Source: Alphaproteobacteria bacterium
GTDB taxonomy: Bacteria; Pseudomonadota; Alphaproteobacteria; Micavibrionales; Micavibrionaceae
Length of the DNA stretch: 44,787 nucleotides
Direction: 5' to 3'
NCBI GenBank assembly: GCA_027482195.1
Contig: JAIXWE010000091.1
Location: forward strand, 1 to 44,787
The notes beneath the pieces are model-generated. The model was not told the origin of the DNA, ran no database searches, and saw nothing but the letters and a program-made list of their open reading frames with translations. The position numbers and the translations under genes are program-made. Positions 34,546 through 43,612 of this stretch are shown here, one piece after another (the stretch's first letter is position 1; every line of letters begins with the position of its first letter).

Positions 34546-36651
34546 TTACGAGGCAACCGTAAATTTCGCCACAATCGCCACCAAGATAATCGCCACGATA
34601 TTGGCAATTTTGATGAGCGGGTTCACAGCCGGGCCCGCCGTATCTTTGTACGGGTCACCAACCGTATCACCGGTTACGGCCGCCTTATGGGCATCCGAAC
34701 CTTTGCCGCCATGATGGCCTTCTTCGATGTATTTCTTGGCGTTATCCCACGCACCGCCACCCGATGTCATGGAAATGGCCACGAAAATACCGGTGACGAT
34801 TGTCCCCATGAGCAAGCCGCCCAAAGATTGCAACGCCGCCATCATGCCCCCAAGTTTATAGACAATGAGGAACAAAACGATGGGTGTCGCCACAGGAAGA
34901 AGTGACGGAACAATCATCTCGCGAATAGCCGCCTTAGTCAAAAGATCAACAGCGGTGCCATATTCCGGCTTTGCTGTGCCTTCCATGATGCCTTTGATTT
35001 CGCGGAATTGACGACGCACTTCGATCACGACACTGGATGCCGCACGACCAACGGCGGTCATCGACATTGCGCTGAACAAGAACGGCAACAATCCACCCAC
35101 GAACAAACCAATCACCACATAAGGATCTTGGAGCGGGAAAGTCATGTTCGCCATATCGGGAAGATAGTGTTTAATTTCTTCCGTGTAGGCTGCGAACAAA
35201 ACGAGTGCCGCCAAACCAGCAGACCCAATCGCATAACCTTTGGTAACCGCCTTTGTCGTGTTGCCAACCGCATCAAGTGTATCAGTTGTCACACGGACAT
35301 CTTTTGGCAAGTTTGCCATTTCGGCAATACCACCCGCGTTATCGGTGACGGGGCCGAACGCATCAAGCGCCACAACCATTCCGGCCAATGACAACATGGT
35401 GGTCGCCGCAATCGCAATCCCGTATAACCCCGCAAAATGGAAGGACACAAAAATCCCTACACAAATCACAAGCACCGGCAATGCGGTTGATTCAAGCGAT
35501 ACCGCCAAACCTTGGATCACGTTTGTGCCGTGACCGGTTTCAGAGGCTTTCGCAATTTCACGCACTGGGCGATAAGCGGTTGAGGTGTAATATTCGGTGA
35601 TGATGACAAGTAACGCCGTCACACCTAAGCCCACAGCCGATGCAATCACAAGATCAAGCCCCGTGACAAAACCACCCGCCTTTAAAGCAAGTTGCGTATC
35701 AAGCCCGATGAATTTCACCAGCGGCAACATAATCAACACCGATGAGAACACAGCGGACGCGATAAAGCCGCGGTAAAGCGCACCCATAACAGTTGATTTT
35801 GCAGATGTTAAACGCACAAAGAATGTGCCCGCAACCGAACCGACGATGCACAATGCACCGATGATAAGAGGCAAGAGCATCATGATCTGTTGCGCGCTGT
35901 CTGCGAAGACGGAGTATGCAATCAACATCGCCGCCACAACCGTGACCGCATAGGTTTCAAACAAATCGGCCGCCATACCTGCGCAATCGCCGACGTTATC
36001 ACCAACGTTATCGGCAATCACAGCCGGATTGCGTGGGTCATCTTCCGGAATCCCCGCTTCGACCTTGCCCACCAAATCCGCACCAACGTCCGCACCTTTT
36101 GTAAAGATACCGCCGCCCAAACGCGCGAAGATGGAGATGAGTGATGCACCAAAACCTAAACCAACAAGACCTTCAAGAACTTGGCGGCTTGTTAATGTGG
36201 AATGTTCCTCAAGCTGGTAATAATAACCCGCAACAGAGAGTAACCCCAAACCAACCACCAACATTCCGGTGATTGCCCCCGCTTTGAATGAGACATCCAA
36301 AGCTTGTGCCAAACCTTCGGTTGCGGCTTGAGTCACGCGCACGTTTGCACGCACGGATACGTTCATACCAATGTAACCCGCAAGACCTGAGGCCACCGCA
36401 CCAATAATAAAGCCAACAGCAACATGCCAACCAAGCAGCAACCACAAAATGAGTGTCACCACAAAACCCACCATGGCAATGGTGGAATATTGACGATTAA
36501 GGTAAGCCTTTGCGCCCTCTTGAATGGCACCCGCAATTTCTTGCATGCGCGCATTGCCCGCGCTTTTGTTCATCACCTGACGGTAAGCCACTTGCCCATA
36601 AATAAGAGCCAGCAAGCCACAGCATGCGATCATTAAATAAAGTCCAGTCAT
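34546..36651 (-). CDS. hppA: K+-independent membrane-bound H+-translocating pyrophosphatase
   Basis: A 701-residue protein with about 16 membrane segments that uses pyrophosphate to pump protons. The PPi-binding motif [11 protein letters not shown] begins at Asp188, followed by [30 protein letters not shown]. The K+-dependence site reads GNTTKAVT with Lys467 and Thr470, which marks the potassium-independent H+-pumping class. The start [14 protein letters not shown] at 36651 has AAGGGG nine bases upstream; the longer frame is not needed. Common in alphaproteobacteria with high PPi turnover. It has its own terminator. Confidence 0.96.
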   Translation of the reverse strand: MTGLYLMIACCGLLALIYGQVAYRQVMNKSAGNARMQEIAGAIQEGAKAYLNRQYSTIAMVGFVVTLILWLLLGWHVAVGFIIGAVASGLAGYIGMNVSVRANVRVTQAATEGLAQALDVSFKAGAITGMLVVGLGLLSVAGYYYQLEEHSTLTSRQVLEGLVGLGFGASLISIFARLGGGIFTKGADVGADLVGKVEAGIPEDDPRNPAVIADNVGDNVGDCAGMAADLFETYAVTVVAAMLIAYSVFADSAQQIMMLLPLIIGALCIVGSVAGTFFVRLTSAKSTVMGALYRGFIASAVFSSVLIMLPLVKFIGLDTQLALKAGGFVTGLDLVIASAVGLGVTALLVIITEYYTSTAYRPVREIAKASETGHGTNVIQGLAVSLESTALPVLVICVGIFVSFHFAGLYGIAIAATTMLSLAGMVVALDAFGPVTDNAGGIAEMANLPKDVRVTTDTLDAVGNTTKAVTKGYAIGSAGLAALVLFAAYTEEIKHYLPDMANMTFPLQDPYVVIGLFVGGLLPFLFSAMSMTAVGRAASSVVIEVRRQFREIKGIMEGTAKPEYGTAVDLLTKAAIREMIVPSLLPVATPIVLFLIVYKLGGMMAALQSLGGLLMGTIVTGIFVAISMTSGGGAWDNAKKYIEEGHHGGKGSDAHKAAVTGDTVGDPYKDTAGPAVNPLIKIANIVAIILVAIVAKFTVAS

Positions 36652-36755
36652 GTAATATTCCCCTTGAAACAAAGTCGGTTGGGTTTTGAAAAATAAAATA
36701 AAGTCTGGCAAAGATGCCGAAAACTCTTGGCCGTGACAAGACTTGAAATCAAATA

Positions 36756-38255
36756 TTATGGAATTCTGTTGAAATATCCGGCTCCGCCCAGCTGACGATC
36801 CGGAATAATGCTGCCGCTCTCATTCAACATCCCCGATACGGCTTCATAAGTAAGGGCGGCCCCCGGCGCACCATTGCCCACCAAACTTCCCGCAATCTGA
36901 CCAAAACAGGCGCGCCCTTCCCCTTGGCACGCATCGCCCGTCACATTCGCACCGAACATGAACTGACCGTAAGACGGCCCTGAGGTTAAAATCACATCCG
37001 AAGGTTCGGAGTTTGCGTCTTTAAAGATACGCCATGTTGCATCGGGCATCGCCGCAATCAGATTTATTCCAATGGTTGGAATGAATCCCGAAAAATTGAC
37101 GGTGAGATTGCCACTTAAATTTCCTGGCGCTGTTGATCCATCCACATAAGTGGGGCGCGTTGCGGCGGCCAGCTCATAAACCGCCACACCTTCTGTTGGA
37201 ATGTTTTCAGGAATATCACCCAGCGCATAATGCAATCCTTGATTGCGGCTTAATGTCCGCTCCTTCAAAGCCTCAGACGCAAATGTGTCGGCCACAATGA
37301 CGGTTCCATCCGTGATCCGACCAATTTGCCAGCTTTCATTTCCTTGTGCCTCGGCGATACGTGCCGTGACACGCTCCACATAATCATTCCAAAACCACAC
37401 GGATGAATCTTCGGTAATGCGTTTTGGCATTCCTTCCTCATCAAACTCAATATTCTTACGCGAAATTGCAAACGTATCCGATTGCGCATTTTCAAATGTG
37501 CGGTGATTGCTTCCTGCTTTCAAAGCGCCTTGAAGCGCAATCGCTGTTGGTGGGTAAAGTGGCCGCGCGCCCGCATCATCATCACCATCATCCTCATCTG
37601 GAATAATCGGATCATTGCCACTTCGGTTAAGAAAATCTTGCTGTGCGGAGAGAAGTGCGAGATCGGCCGCAACCTGGTTATTAATTTGATTATTTGTCGG
37701 TTGATTATTGAGGGGTGCGGAATCCGCTGAACCCGTTGAATTTGCATCGGGTGCGTCACCTTCCCCACCCGCGGCCGGCGCAATCGCCCCCAAAGATTCA
37801 AGTTCGGCTTGAGCCGTTTGTTGTGTGATTGAAAATTTTTGACCGGTTGAAAAATCACGCTTATCGCCCGGCGTTGTGATCGTCATTTGCCCTTGATACA
37901 CCTGACCCGATACATTATCCCCCGCCACAAATTGCAATTTCGTACCTGCATCAAGAAACATTTCTTTCTCATCATAAATGAGTGTGAGGGGCGTTTTATT
38001 ATCAAGAAAGACTTGAACATCACCACTGATAATTTCAATTTTTACCGGATTATCGCTTAAAATCCGAAAAATGCTTTTTTGTTGAAATTGAATCGCACCA
38101 TTCCCGATTTTCAGTTGCAAAACCGGTTCCTTCACCGTGATGAGTTCATAAACTGGTAAATTCTTATTCAAAGAAAAATCTTGAGAAAACAAAACCGGCA
38201 CAGCCAGCGCGGGAAAAGAAAAAATGAAAATAAGAAAAGCGAGAATGAGCGGCAT
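36756..38255 (-). CDS. FecR-domain exported protein with TbpB-like C-terminal barrel
   Basis: A 499-residue protein. Signal peptide [18 protein letters not shown]. Residues about 25-150 look like a FecR beta domain ([26 protein letters not shown]..., [21 protein letters not shown]). A linker rich in Asn/Gln/Asp follows (about 165-235). The last ~150 residues have the pattern [23 protein letters not shown]..-like (here [11 protein letters not shown]), [29 protein letters not shown], seen in exported proteins with small beta barrels related to transferrin-binding-protein B domains. Two Cys (ACQGE, ACFGQ) may form a disulphide. Its start overlaps by one base (TAATG) the stop of the TPR-barrel gene. 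Function inferred only: surface-exported protein. Confidence 0.7.
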   Translation of the reverse strand: MPLILAFLIFIFSFPALAVPVLFSQDFSLNKNLPVYELITVKEPVLQLKIGNGAIQFQQKSIFRILSDNPVKIEIISGDVQVFLDNKTPLTLIYDEKEMFLDAGTKLQFVAGDNVSGQVYQGQMTITTPGDKRDFSTGQKFSITQQTAQAELESLGAIAPAAGGEGDAPDANSTGSADSAPLNNQPTNNQINNQVAADLALLSAQQDFLNRSGNDPIIPDEDDGDDDAGARPLYPPTAIALQGALKAGSNHRTFENAQSDTFAISRKNIEFDEEGMPKRITEDSSVWFWNDYVERVTARIAEAQGNESWQIGRITDGTVIVADTFASEALKERTLSRNQGLHYALGDIPENIPTEGVAVYELAAATRPTYVDGSTAPGNLSGNLTVNFSGFIPTIGINLIAAMPDATWRIFKDANSEPSDVILTSGPSYGQFMFGANVTGDACQGEGRACFGQIAGSLVGNGAPGAALTYEAVSGMLNESGSIIPDRQLGGAGYFNRIP

Positions 38256-39538
38256 TAAAATCTCCAGCGTGTTTGAATCTGTGTGACGGTGCGATCATAA
38301 GTAAAAAGGGAAACATCAGATTTCGCATGTGTGTAACGCACACTTGGCTCAATGCTCCATTGCTCCGAAATTTTGTATGTCATACGCGCACTGACATCAA
38401 ATTCACGGTCATCGCGCGGAGTTAAAAATAACGGATAATCTTTTTTAAAATCACGCACTTCATATCCGGTTGAAAGATTGAGGAAAAGATCAGGGCGGAA
38501 TGTTGCATTCATACCAAGGTTAAGACCGCGAAAATTATAATCTTGGTAATCAAATTCTTGTTGGCTCGCGGTCTCGCGACCACCATAACCCGCAACCGTC
38601 AAACGCGGCATGAATATAAAATCAAATTGATGTTGCAATTGCCCGCCAACAGTTAAACGCCCCATATCGCGATTTTCAGATGTGAAAGACGAAAGACCAT
38701 AAGATGTGTTGAGGGCGAAGACCGTGCGTGGTGCAATTTCTTTTTGCCATTGCCCAGCCAATGTCGCGGCGCGGCGATATCCGGAACGACCCAGTAAATT
38801 TTGCTGACCCTGTGCGATCAAGGCGAACACGCCATTCTCGGCGGTGCGATATTGCACACCGTAATCAACAGCAATGACATTCAAAGCCGAAACACTTTGA
38901 TTGTTATTGCGGCGCACGCCGATTTGAGCCGATGACAATGTTCCAAACGCCGCTGAATAAGGTTTAAAACGGCGTATGCCGACATCGATATTTTGAAAGA
39001 CGGACGATTGCGCTTGTGCCTCGTTTGATAAATTCGCGGGGCCAAGTGCCGCCAGTGCGGGAATAAGAATTTGATCATCGCTTTGCGCGGCGTTTGCGTT
39101 GCTGTCATATCCCACCCCCACCGCCACATCATATTGGGTGACGTCTGGCCCACCTTTTAACAGTGTTTCCAAACTGGTGGCCGCTTGTGAAAATGACGGC
39201 CGCAACGTGGGCGGTGTTTCCTGCGCTTGCGCAACTTGATCATAAAGACGGGCGGCAGCCGCGTGATCGCCCAAATTCACATACGCTTCGGCAAGGGCTG
39301 CGCGCGCGGCACCCAAGTTTGGATTGAGCGCCAAAGCACGTTGTAACGCCAAAACCGCCTCGCCATAGGCTCCGGACTCTAACGCCGCAACGCCTTCAAG
39401 ATAATGATCTTTCGCGGAAAGCCTTACAGAAGATGCAAAAGAATGTGTTGTAAGAAAAAAGAGACAGAATATAAAAATAACAAGACGCACAAAGATTTGC
39501 GCGCCTTTAAATCGCTTGATACCGAAATCCCCTACCAT
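38255..39538 (-). CDS. TPR and outer-membrane beta-barrel protein, SLAM/DUF560-like
   Basis: A 427-residue protein. The signal peptide (FVRLVIFIFCLFFLTTHSFA) is followed by about three TPR repeats (HYLEGVAALESGAYGEAVLALQRALALNPNLGAARAALAEAYVNLGDHAAAARLYDQV). The rest alternates aromatic/polar beta strands (GVGYDSNANAAQSDD, then barrel strands) and ends in TRWRF with terminal Phe, the BAM recognition signature of outer-membrane barrels. The layout equals surface lipoprotein assembly modulator (SLAM) proteins, which have N-terminal TPRs and a DUF560 barrel and move TbpB-type proteins to the surface. ATG 39538 has AGGGGC about ten bases upstream; 39586 in frame is less likely. Its stop is coupled to the FecR-domain gene. 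Confidence 0.78.
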   Translation of the reverse strand: MVGDFGIKRFKGAQIFVRLVIFIFCLFFLTTHSFASSVRLSAKDHYLEGVAALESGAYGEAVLALQRALALNPNLGAARAALAEAYVNLGDHAAAARLYDQVAQAQETPPTLRPSFSQAATSLETLLKGGPDVTQYDVAVGVGYDSNANAAQSDDQILIPALAALGPANLSNEAQAQSSVFQNIDVGIRRFKPYSAAFGTLSSAQIGVRRNNNQSVSALNVIAVDYGVQYRTAENGVFALIAQGQQNLLGRSGYRRAATLAGQWQKEIAPRTVFALNTSYGLSSFTSENRDMGRLTVGGQLQHQFDFIFMPRLTVAGYGGRETASQQEFDYQDYNFRGLNLGMNATFRPDLFLNLSTGYEVRDFKKDYPLFLTPRDDREFDVSARMTYKISEQWSIEPSVRYTHAKSDVSLFTYDRTVTQIQTRWRF

Positions 39539-39601
39539 TGTATGTATGCCCCTAAAAAAGTGACCTACAACAACCTTAAGATGCATACAATAAAAAATAC
39601 G

Positions 39602-39607
39602 TTGACA
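39602..39607 (+). promoter_or_regulatory. Possible -35 element upstream of the first TIKI-like gene
   Basis: A perfect TTGACA lies 46 bases before the ATG at 39654. The matching -10 is weak (TAGTTT at 39625-39630, 17-base spacer), so a promoter is plausible but not certain. The gap (39539-39653) must also serve the divergent TPR-barrel gene. Confidence 0.35.
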
Positions 39608-39653
39608 TAACGCATGAATTTGATTAGTTTTTCGCTGAGTTTTGGGAGTTTTT

Positions 39654-40760
39654 ATGCGTAACTTGGATCCTGTTCTTCACCCCGCCCAGCCTTTGACCGT
39701 GGATTGCTCCGCCAATCCTTACGATTTGCGCCCCGCAGTTGCGGGGATCGTTGCACGAGTTGAGCAAGTTTCCAATCATCTGCGCTCCATCGGATCACAT
39801 CAAAAAATTGTTGTCATCATGGGGGAAGCTCACCCTATGCCAAGCCATATTCTTCTTCAGGCGGCTGTTTTAAAAGCGCTTCAAGAAAAACATCGGCTTG
39901 TTTTTGGATATGAGGAGCAGCATGATTTTTTAGGTCGCGCCGTAGAAATTTTTCTTGATGAAGATCTCAGCTACGCAGAAAAAGCGGCGCTTCGTGATCT
40001 GGATCATGATGGCAAAAAAAGCATCATGGGTTTTTTGAGTTTTTTTAAAGCTCCCCTTTCTCCGGTTGCAACCAATCTCATAAAATCTTTTATGCTAAAT
40101 TCCACCATCCCTTATGTCGCAACCGATGCGGCTGGTGTAAGAGGTAAAGCATATATTCTTGATCGCAATGATCCTTTGACAAAGTCTTTTATACCAAAAC
40201 AGGCTTGGTATTCTCCTCTTTTGGGTCGTGACATTTCAATGATTCTTCAAAGAGGGCTCGCAATTCGTAATAAAATGATGGCTCATCTCACCGCCGATTT
40301 TATGAAAGCGCATGACGCAGATATTGGCGTTCAGCATTGTGGCAAAGTTCATGTCTTGGGAAGAGATTATCCGTTTCCTTTTAATTTTTTAAGTGACAAG
40401 TATGAAAACAGCTTACACGCCGTTTTTTCGCAAGCGGGTCTTTTGCCGATTCCTGTTTTTTTAGAATGCAAAGCTTTTAGATCATCAAAATTATCACGTG
40501 AGGGGCTAAACGCTCTCAACGACGGTATTCCAATCATAGGCCTTGCAGAAGATAAATTTAAGCTAAGAAGAAAAGTCTCTCTAAAACAAGCTTTAGATGA
40601 ATGTGATGAACGGACTTTTATCAAAAAAATGCTGATAGAGTCGAAACTGGACTTAGAACTCTTTTCTCCCACACAACAGCTAAACGTGTGGAAGCTTTTT
40701 GGTAAAGGGGCGCCTTTATGGCTTGCCAAAGCGCGCGCTTGTAGCCCCACGGAAATGTAA
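39654..40760 (+). CDS. TIKI/TraB-like protein, paralogue 1
   Basis: A 368-residue soluble protein with no signal peptide or membrane segment. Motifs of the TIKI/TraB/EreA/ChaN-type fold are seen in order: IMGEAH (Glu58, His60), GYEEQH (85-90), IRNKMMAHL (204-212) and QHCGKVHVLG (227-236, His233). In that superfamily the GE-x-H and late H sit in the active site or bind metal or haem, but the specific reaction is not known for this branch. GGGAG precedes the ATG. It shares a nearly identical 58-residue head with paralogue 2 (start 40789). The C-terminal ~120 residues are unrecognised. The start at 39642 in the same frame is rejected for lack of a ribosome binding site. Confidence 0.78.
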   Translation: MRNLDPVLHPAQPLTVDCSANPYDLRPAVAGIVARVEQVSNHLRSIGSHQKIVVIMGEAHPMPSHILLQAAVLKALQEKHRLVFGYEEQHDFLGRAVEIFLDEDLSYAEKAALRDLDHDGKKSIMGFLSFFKAPLSPVATNLIKSFMLNSTIPYVATDAAGVRGKAYILDRNDPLTKSFIPKQAWYSPLLGRDISMILQRGLAIRNKMMAHLTADFMKAHDADIGVQHCGKVHVLGRDYPFPFNFLSDKYENSLHAVFSQAGLLPIPVFLECKAFRSSKLSREGLNALNDGIPIIGLAEDKFKLRRKVSLKQALDECDERTFIKKMLIESKLDLELFSPTQQLNVWKLFGKGAPLWLAKARACSPTEM

Positions 40761-40788
40761 CAAACTAAAACTCTCAAAGGTTTTTTTA

Positions 40789-41883
40789 ATGCGTAACTTA
40801 GATCCTGTTCTTCACCCCGCCCAGCCTTTGACCGTGGATTGCTCCGCCAATCCTTACGATCTGCGCCCCGCAGTTGCGGGGATCGTTGCACGAGTTGAGC
40901 AAGTTTCCAATCACCTGAGCAATATCGGGTCACATCAAAAAATTGTTGTCATCATGGGGGAAGATCATGAGCGCCCCTCGAATATACTTTTACAAGCGAG
41001 CCTTCTCAAATCCCTTCAAGAAAAACACCAACTTGTTTTCGGATATGAAGCCGAACATAGTTTTTTGGGAACCTTCTTAACAGATTATTTGGAAGGCGAT
41101 GAATATGATTTAAACACGCAAGAAATACTGATGCTGAGTAAGCTTGATGTAACGGGCGCTCAAGCAATTAAAACTCACCTGGCTTTGTCCGAGGATGAGT
41201 ATTCCCAGCACACAATCAAAAGTTTATTTTACTCTGTTCTTCAAATGCAAATTCCATGTGTTTTCTCGGATGCAGCAACATGCAGCTTTCATCTGGATAA
41301 AAAAGATCCCATCACACGCGCCTTCATGGGAGGAATCACCGGACACACACATCGCATTGCGTCAACTATTCACACAACCTCCCCAAAAGGGGTTGATATA
41401 CGCAACCGGGTGATGACACATCTTACATCACAATTTATGGAGCAACATGACGTGAGCTTAGCTGTTCAGCAATGTGGGGTTGCGCATCTTCTTGGTTGGA
41501 GCCCCGATTATAAATTTAACAACAGCCTCACTCACCACTTCACAAAAGCCGGGCATTTCGTCATTCCTGTTTTCCTTCAACAAAATGATGTTACTCTTGA
41601 TGATATTCCGGAAGAATCCTTTGAAGCTTTATCACAAGGCGTTTTTATTGAAGGCCTTGCTGATGATATCTTTAATGATGAATCTTCGTCCAAAAAGGAA
41701 AAGGCCTTTATTCGCAAGATGGGGGCTCAGTCTGAAACAAAGTTTCATGTCCTTACAGAGAACGAAAAGACAGATATCTGCTTGGAAATTGAAAGTTCAG
41801 CTCTTAATTGGATTACAATGGCCCGGCGATCCGTCATTCTTGAAAAGAAAAACTCATCAAGCCCTTGTTTCCAAGCCGCTTGA
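40789..41883 (+). CDS. TIKI/TraB-like protein, paralogue 2
   Basis: A 364-residue protein, 28 bases after paralogue 1 on the same strand, with CAAAGG before the ATG. Residues 1-58 differ from paralogue 1 at only two positions (44-45), while the rest is diverged. The same motif ladder is kept at the same residue numbers: IMGEDH (Glu58, His60), GYEAEH (85-90), IRNRVMTHL (204-212) and QQCGVAHLLG (227-236, His233). No signal peptide. The family call is by these motifs; function unknown. It is followed by tRNA-Cys. The frame open from 40699 overlaps paralogue 1 and is not used. Confidence 0.78.
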   Translation: MRNLDPVLHPAQPLTVDCSANPYDLRPAVAGIVARVEQVSNHLSNIGSHQKIVVIMGEDHERPSNILLQASLLKSLQEKHQLVFGYEAEHSFLGTFLTDYLEGDEYDLNTQEILMLSKLDVTGAQAIKTHLALSEDEYSQHTIKSLFYSVLQMQIPCVFSDAATCSFHLDKKDPITRAFMGGITGHTHRIASTIHTTSPKGVDIRNRVMTHLTSQFMEQHDVSLAVQQCGVAHLLGWSPDYKFNNSLTHHFTKAGHFVIPVFLQQNDVTLDDIPEESFEALSQGVFIEGLADDIFNDESSSKKEKAFIRKMGAQSETKFHVLTENEKTDICLEIESSALNWITMARRSVILEKKNSSSPCFQAA

Positions 41884-41919
41884 GTTTTTTAATCAAACCT
41901 GCTAGATCAATGCTTCAGT

Positions 41920-41993
41920 GGCGCGATGGCCGAGCGGTCAGGCAGAGCTCTGCAAAAGCTTGTAGGCCGGTTCGACTCCGGCTCGTGCCTCCA
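41920..41993 (+). tRNA. tRNA-Cys(GCA)
   Basis: 74-base cloverleaf: acceptor GGCGCGA with TCGTGCC, anticodon stem GAGCT/AGCTT around loop CTGCAAA (anticodon GCA), T-stem around TTCGACT, discriminator T and encoded CCA. Confidence 0.95.
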
Positions 41994-42010
41994 CTTTTAA
42001 GATATTCACG

Positions 42011-42814
42011 ATGACATTCTCGACTTATATCATAAGCCTTAACACCGCATCCGAACGCCGCCGCACCATGACGGAGAAACTCAATGCGCTTGGAATTGAT
42101 TTTCAATTTTTTGACGCCGTCGATGGACGCAAATTTGATGTTACCTCACACCCAAACTATGATCGCAAAAAACGTCTTTTGTTTTTTGGCCGTGATTTAA
42201 AGGGCGGAGAAATTGGCTGTCTTGTTTCTCACAAATTACTTTTGGAGAAAGTTGCGCAATTCCCTGATGATGAAGTTGCTTTTATCTTGGAAGATGACGC
42301 AATTTTAAATCCGAACATTACACGCATCATTGAAAAACTTATCACAAGCCCCTATCCGTGGGAGCTTGTACGTTTTTTAGGAAGCCCAAAAATTGCCACA
42401 CTTCGCCAACGCACTGTTTATCAATTAGATGACACTTATCGTTTGAACAGACTTGCGACATCGCCAGGTGAAGCTCATGCTTATCTTATTCGGCCATCGG
42501 GTGCGCGCAAGTTAATTCCACATTTGCAACATTGTGCCTTTCCGATTGATGCGTTGATGGGACAACCTTGGCAAACCGGCGTTGATGTTTTAACCGTTCA
42601 ACCCAGCTTAGCTGTTCAAGATCTGGCCATAGAATCCTCGATTGGAGATGCGCGTTTTAACAAAACAATAGAAATCTCGGGCTTAGCACGTGCGGCATAC
42701 CCTTTCACACGCGGAATTTACAAATTTTCTGATAGTTTGATGAAACGTGTCATGTACTGGGGCAGCTGGCCGAAGGACCAAGCCTTTCTCAAGAAAAATT
42801 TTGTAAAAAGGTGA
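42011..42814 (+). CDS. Glycosyltransferase family 25 (LPS biosynthesis)
   Basis: A 267-residue GT-A glycosyltransferase. Opening STYIISLNTASERRRTMTEKLNALGIDFQFFDAVDGRK, GGEIGCLVSHKLLLEKV, and the metal site FILEDDAIL (Glu94, Asp95, Asp96) define GT25, which adds galactose-type residues to LPS/LOS. The start is 17 bases after the tRNA-Cys and has no clear ribosome binding site. Acceptor and sugar are unknown. It is bracketed by tRNA-Cys and tRNA-Asn. Confidence 0.9.
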   Translation: MTFSTYIISLNTASERRRTMTEKLNALGIDFQFFDAVDGRKFDVTSHPNYDRKKRLLFFGRDLKGGEIGCLVSHKLLLEKVAQFPDDEVAFILEDDAILNPNITRIIEKLITSPYPWELVRFLGSPKIATLRQRTVYQLDDTYRLNRLATSPGEAHAYLIRPSGARKLIPHLQHCAFPIDALMGQPWQTGVDVLTVQPSLAVQDLAIESSIGDARFNKTIEISGLARAAYPFTRGIYKFSDSLMKRVMYWGSWPKDQAFLKKNFVKR

Positions 42815-42863
42815 ATTGACAGACGCGTTGATTCTGATTATTGGTAACCCCTTATTGCCGCAT

Positions 42864-42938
42864 TCCCTGATAGCTCAGCGGTAGAGCTAGCGACTGTTAA
42901 TCGCTCGGTCGTAGGTTCGAATCCTACTCAGGGAGCCA
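42864..42938 (+). tRNA. tRNA-Asn(GTT)
   Basis: 75-base cloverleaf: acceptor TCCCTGA with TCAGGGA, anticodon stem AGCGA/TCGCT around loop CTGTTAA (anticodon GTT), T-stem GTAGG/CCTAC around TTCGAAT, discriminator G and encoded CCA followed at once by six T. Confidence 0.95.
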
Positions 42939-43332
42939 TTTTTTGAAGGCGTGCGCACGAGCCTCAACACAGTTTTTCTCGATTTAAACCGCAAAGATAA
43001 TGTGCGCTGTTTATAAGCGAATTTTCGCATTTTAACCTGTAATCCCAGGTCATTTTACAGTTCTTATTGTCGAATTATGTCGAGATTGTGACAAAACGTC
43101 TGAATTACCAACATCCGATTTCGTAACGACTTTACAATTACTCAAATAAACAGAATAATTTTTAGAGTATATTTCAGAAATTATTAATTTTTTTAAGTAT
43201 CTGTCTAAATATAGTTTAAATTTTATTTTATTTATTTAGGTTAATCTTTTATTAATACTGTATTTATTTTTTTTGCAGTGCCGTTCGTTGCGAAATTGGT
43301 TCTTTTTTTTTAAAAACTACTCTATTTTTCCC

Positions 43333-43361
43333 TTGCGCAGAATCTTTGTCTCGCGTATAAA
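43333..43361 (+). promoter_or_regulatory. Sigma-70-like promoter of candidate small RNA
   Basis: -35 TTGCGC (43333-43338), 17-base spacer and -10 TATAAA (43356-43361), with a predicted start near 43368. It lies at the downstream end of the AT-rich stretch, which could act as an UP element. Confidence 0.55.
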
Positions 43362-43367
43362 AGACTT

Positions 43368-43427
43368 ACACACCCTCTATTACCGCCGTTTGTCCGGAGT
43401 ACCCAAAAGGTCTCCGGACCTTTTTTT
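43368..43427 (+). ncRNA. Candidate small RNA of about 60 nt
   Basis: Between the predicted start and a terminator there is a short non-coding unit. It contains two competing hairpins: GTCCGGAG (43392-43399) with CTCCGGAC (43412-43419), and AAAAGGTC (43405-43412) with GACCTTTT (43417-43424). The upstream part has a CACCCTCT stretch that could pair with ribosome binding sites. No known RNA family was recognised. Confidence 0.45.
43405..43427 (+). terminator. Terminator of the candidate small RNA
   Basis: AAAAGGTC (43405-43412) pairs with GACCTTTT (43417-43424) around a TCCG (UNCG-type) tetraloop, followed by further T. The A-run makes it likely to stop leftward tRNA-Arg transcripts as well. 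Confidence 0.8.
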
Positions 43428-43521
43428 GTGCTGGTTTTGAACCTTTTTATACGCGTATGAATTTGGCCGCCACGCCAACTCTAAACACACACGAAGTAAG
43501 TTGCTTTCGCGAAGAATAAGA

Positions 43522-43598
43522 TGGCGATCCCGGCAGGGCTCGAACCTGCAACCCTCTGCTTAGAAGGCAGATGCTCTATCCAGTTGAGCTACGGGACC
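43522..43598 (-). tRNA. tRNA-Arg(TCT)
   Basis: 77-base leftward cloverleaf: acceptor GGTCCCG with CGGGATC, anticodon stem TCTGC/GCAGA around loop CTTCTAA (anticodon TCT), T-stem GCAGG/CCTGC around TTCGAGC, discriminator G and encoded CCA. Confidence 0.95.
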
Positions 43599-43612
43599 AT
43601 AAAAGATCAATG

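Larger units (their letters stand above)
42939..43521. other. 583-base intergenic gap with AT-rich core
   Basis: No credible gene in either strand. 43130-43320 is strikingly AT-rich, with long T-runs and TTTATTTTATTTATTTAGG-like stretches. From 43333 onward there is a promoter and terminator unit (see the candidate small RNA). A 10-bp palindrome ATACGCGTAT lies at 43449-43458. The gap is bounded by tRNA-Asn and tRNA-Arg facing each other. No DnaA-box cluster was seen, so an origin is not claimed. Confidence 0.75.

Noticed and set aside
40367-40933. Leftward frame across the junction of the two TIKI-like genes
   Set aside because: Opposite strand of two genes with shared motifs and good ribosome binding sites; composition is typical of an antisense shadow.
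42939-43521. Replication origin in the AT-rich gap
   Set aside because: No cluster of DnaA boxes and no dnaA, dnaN or parAB genes near.
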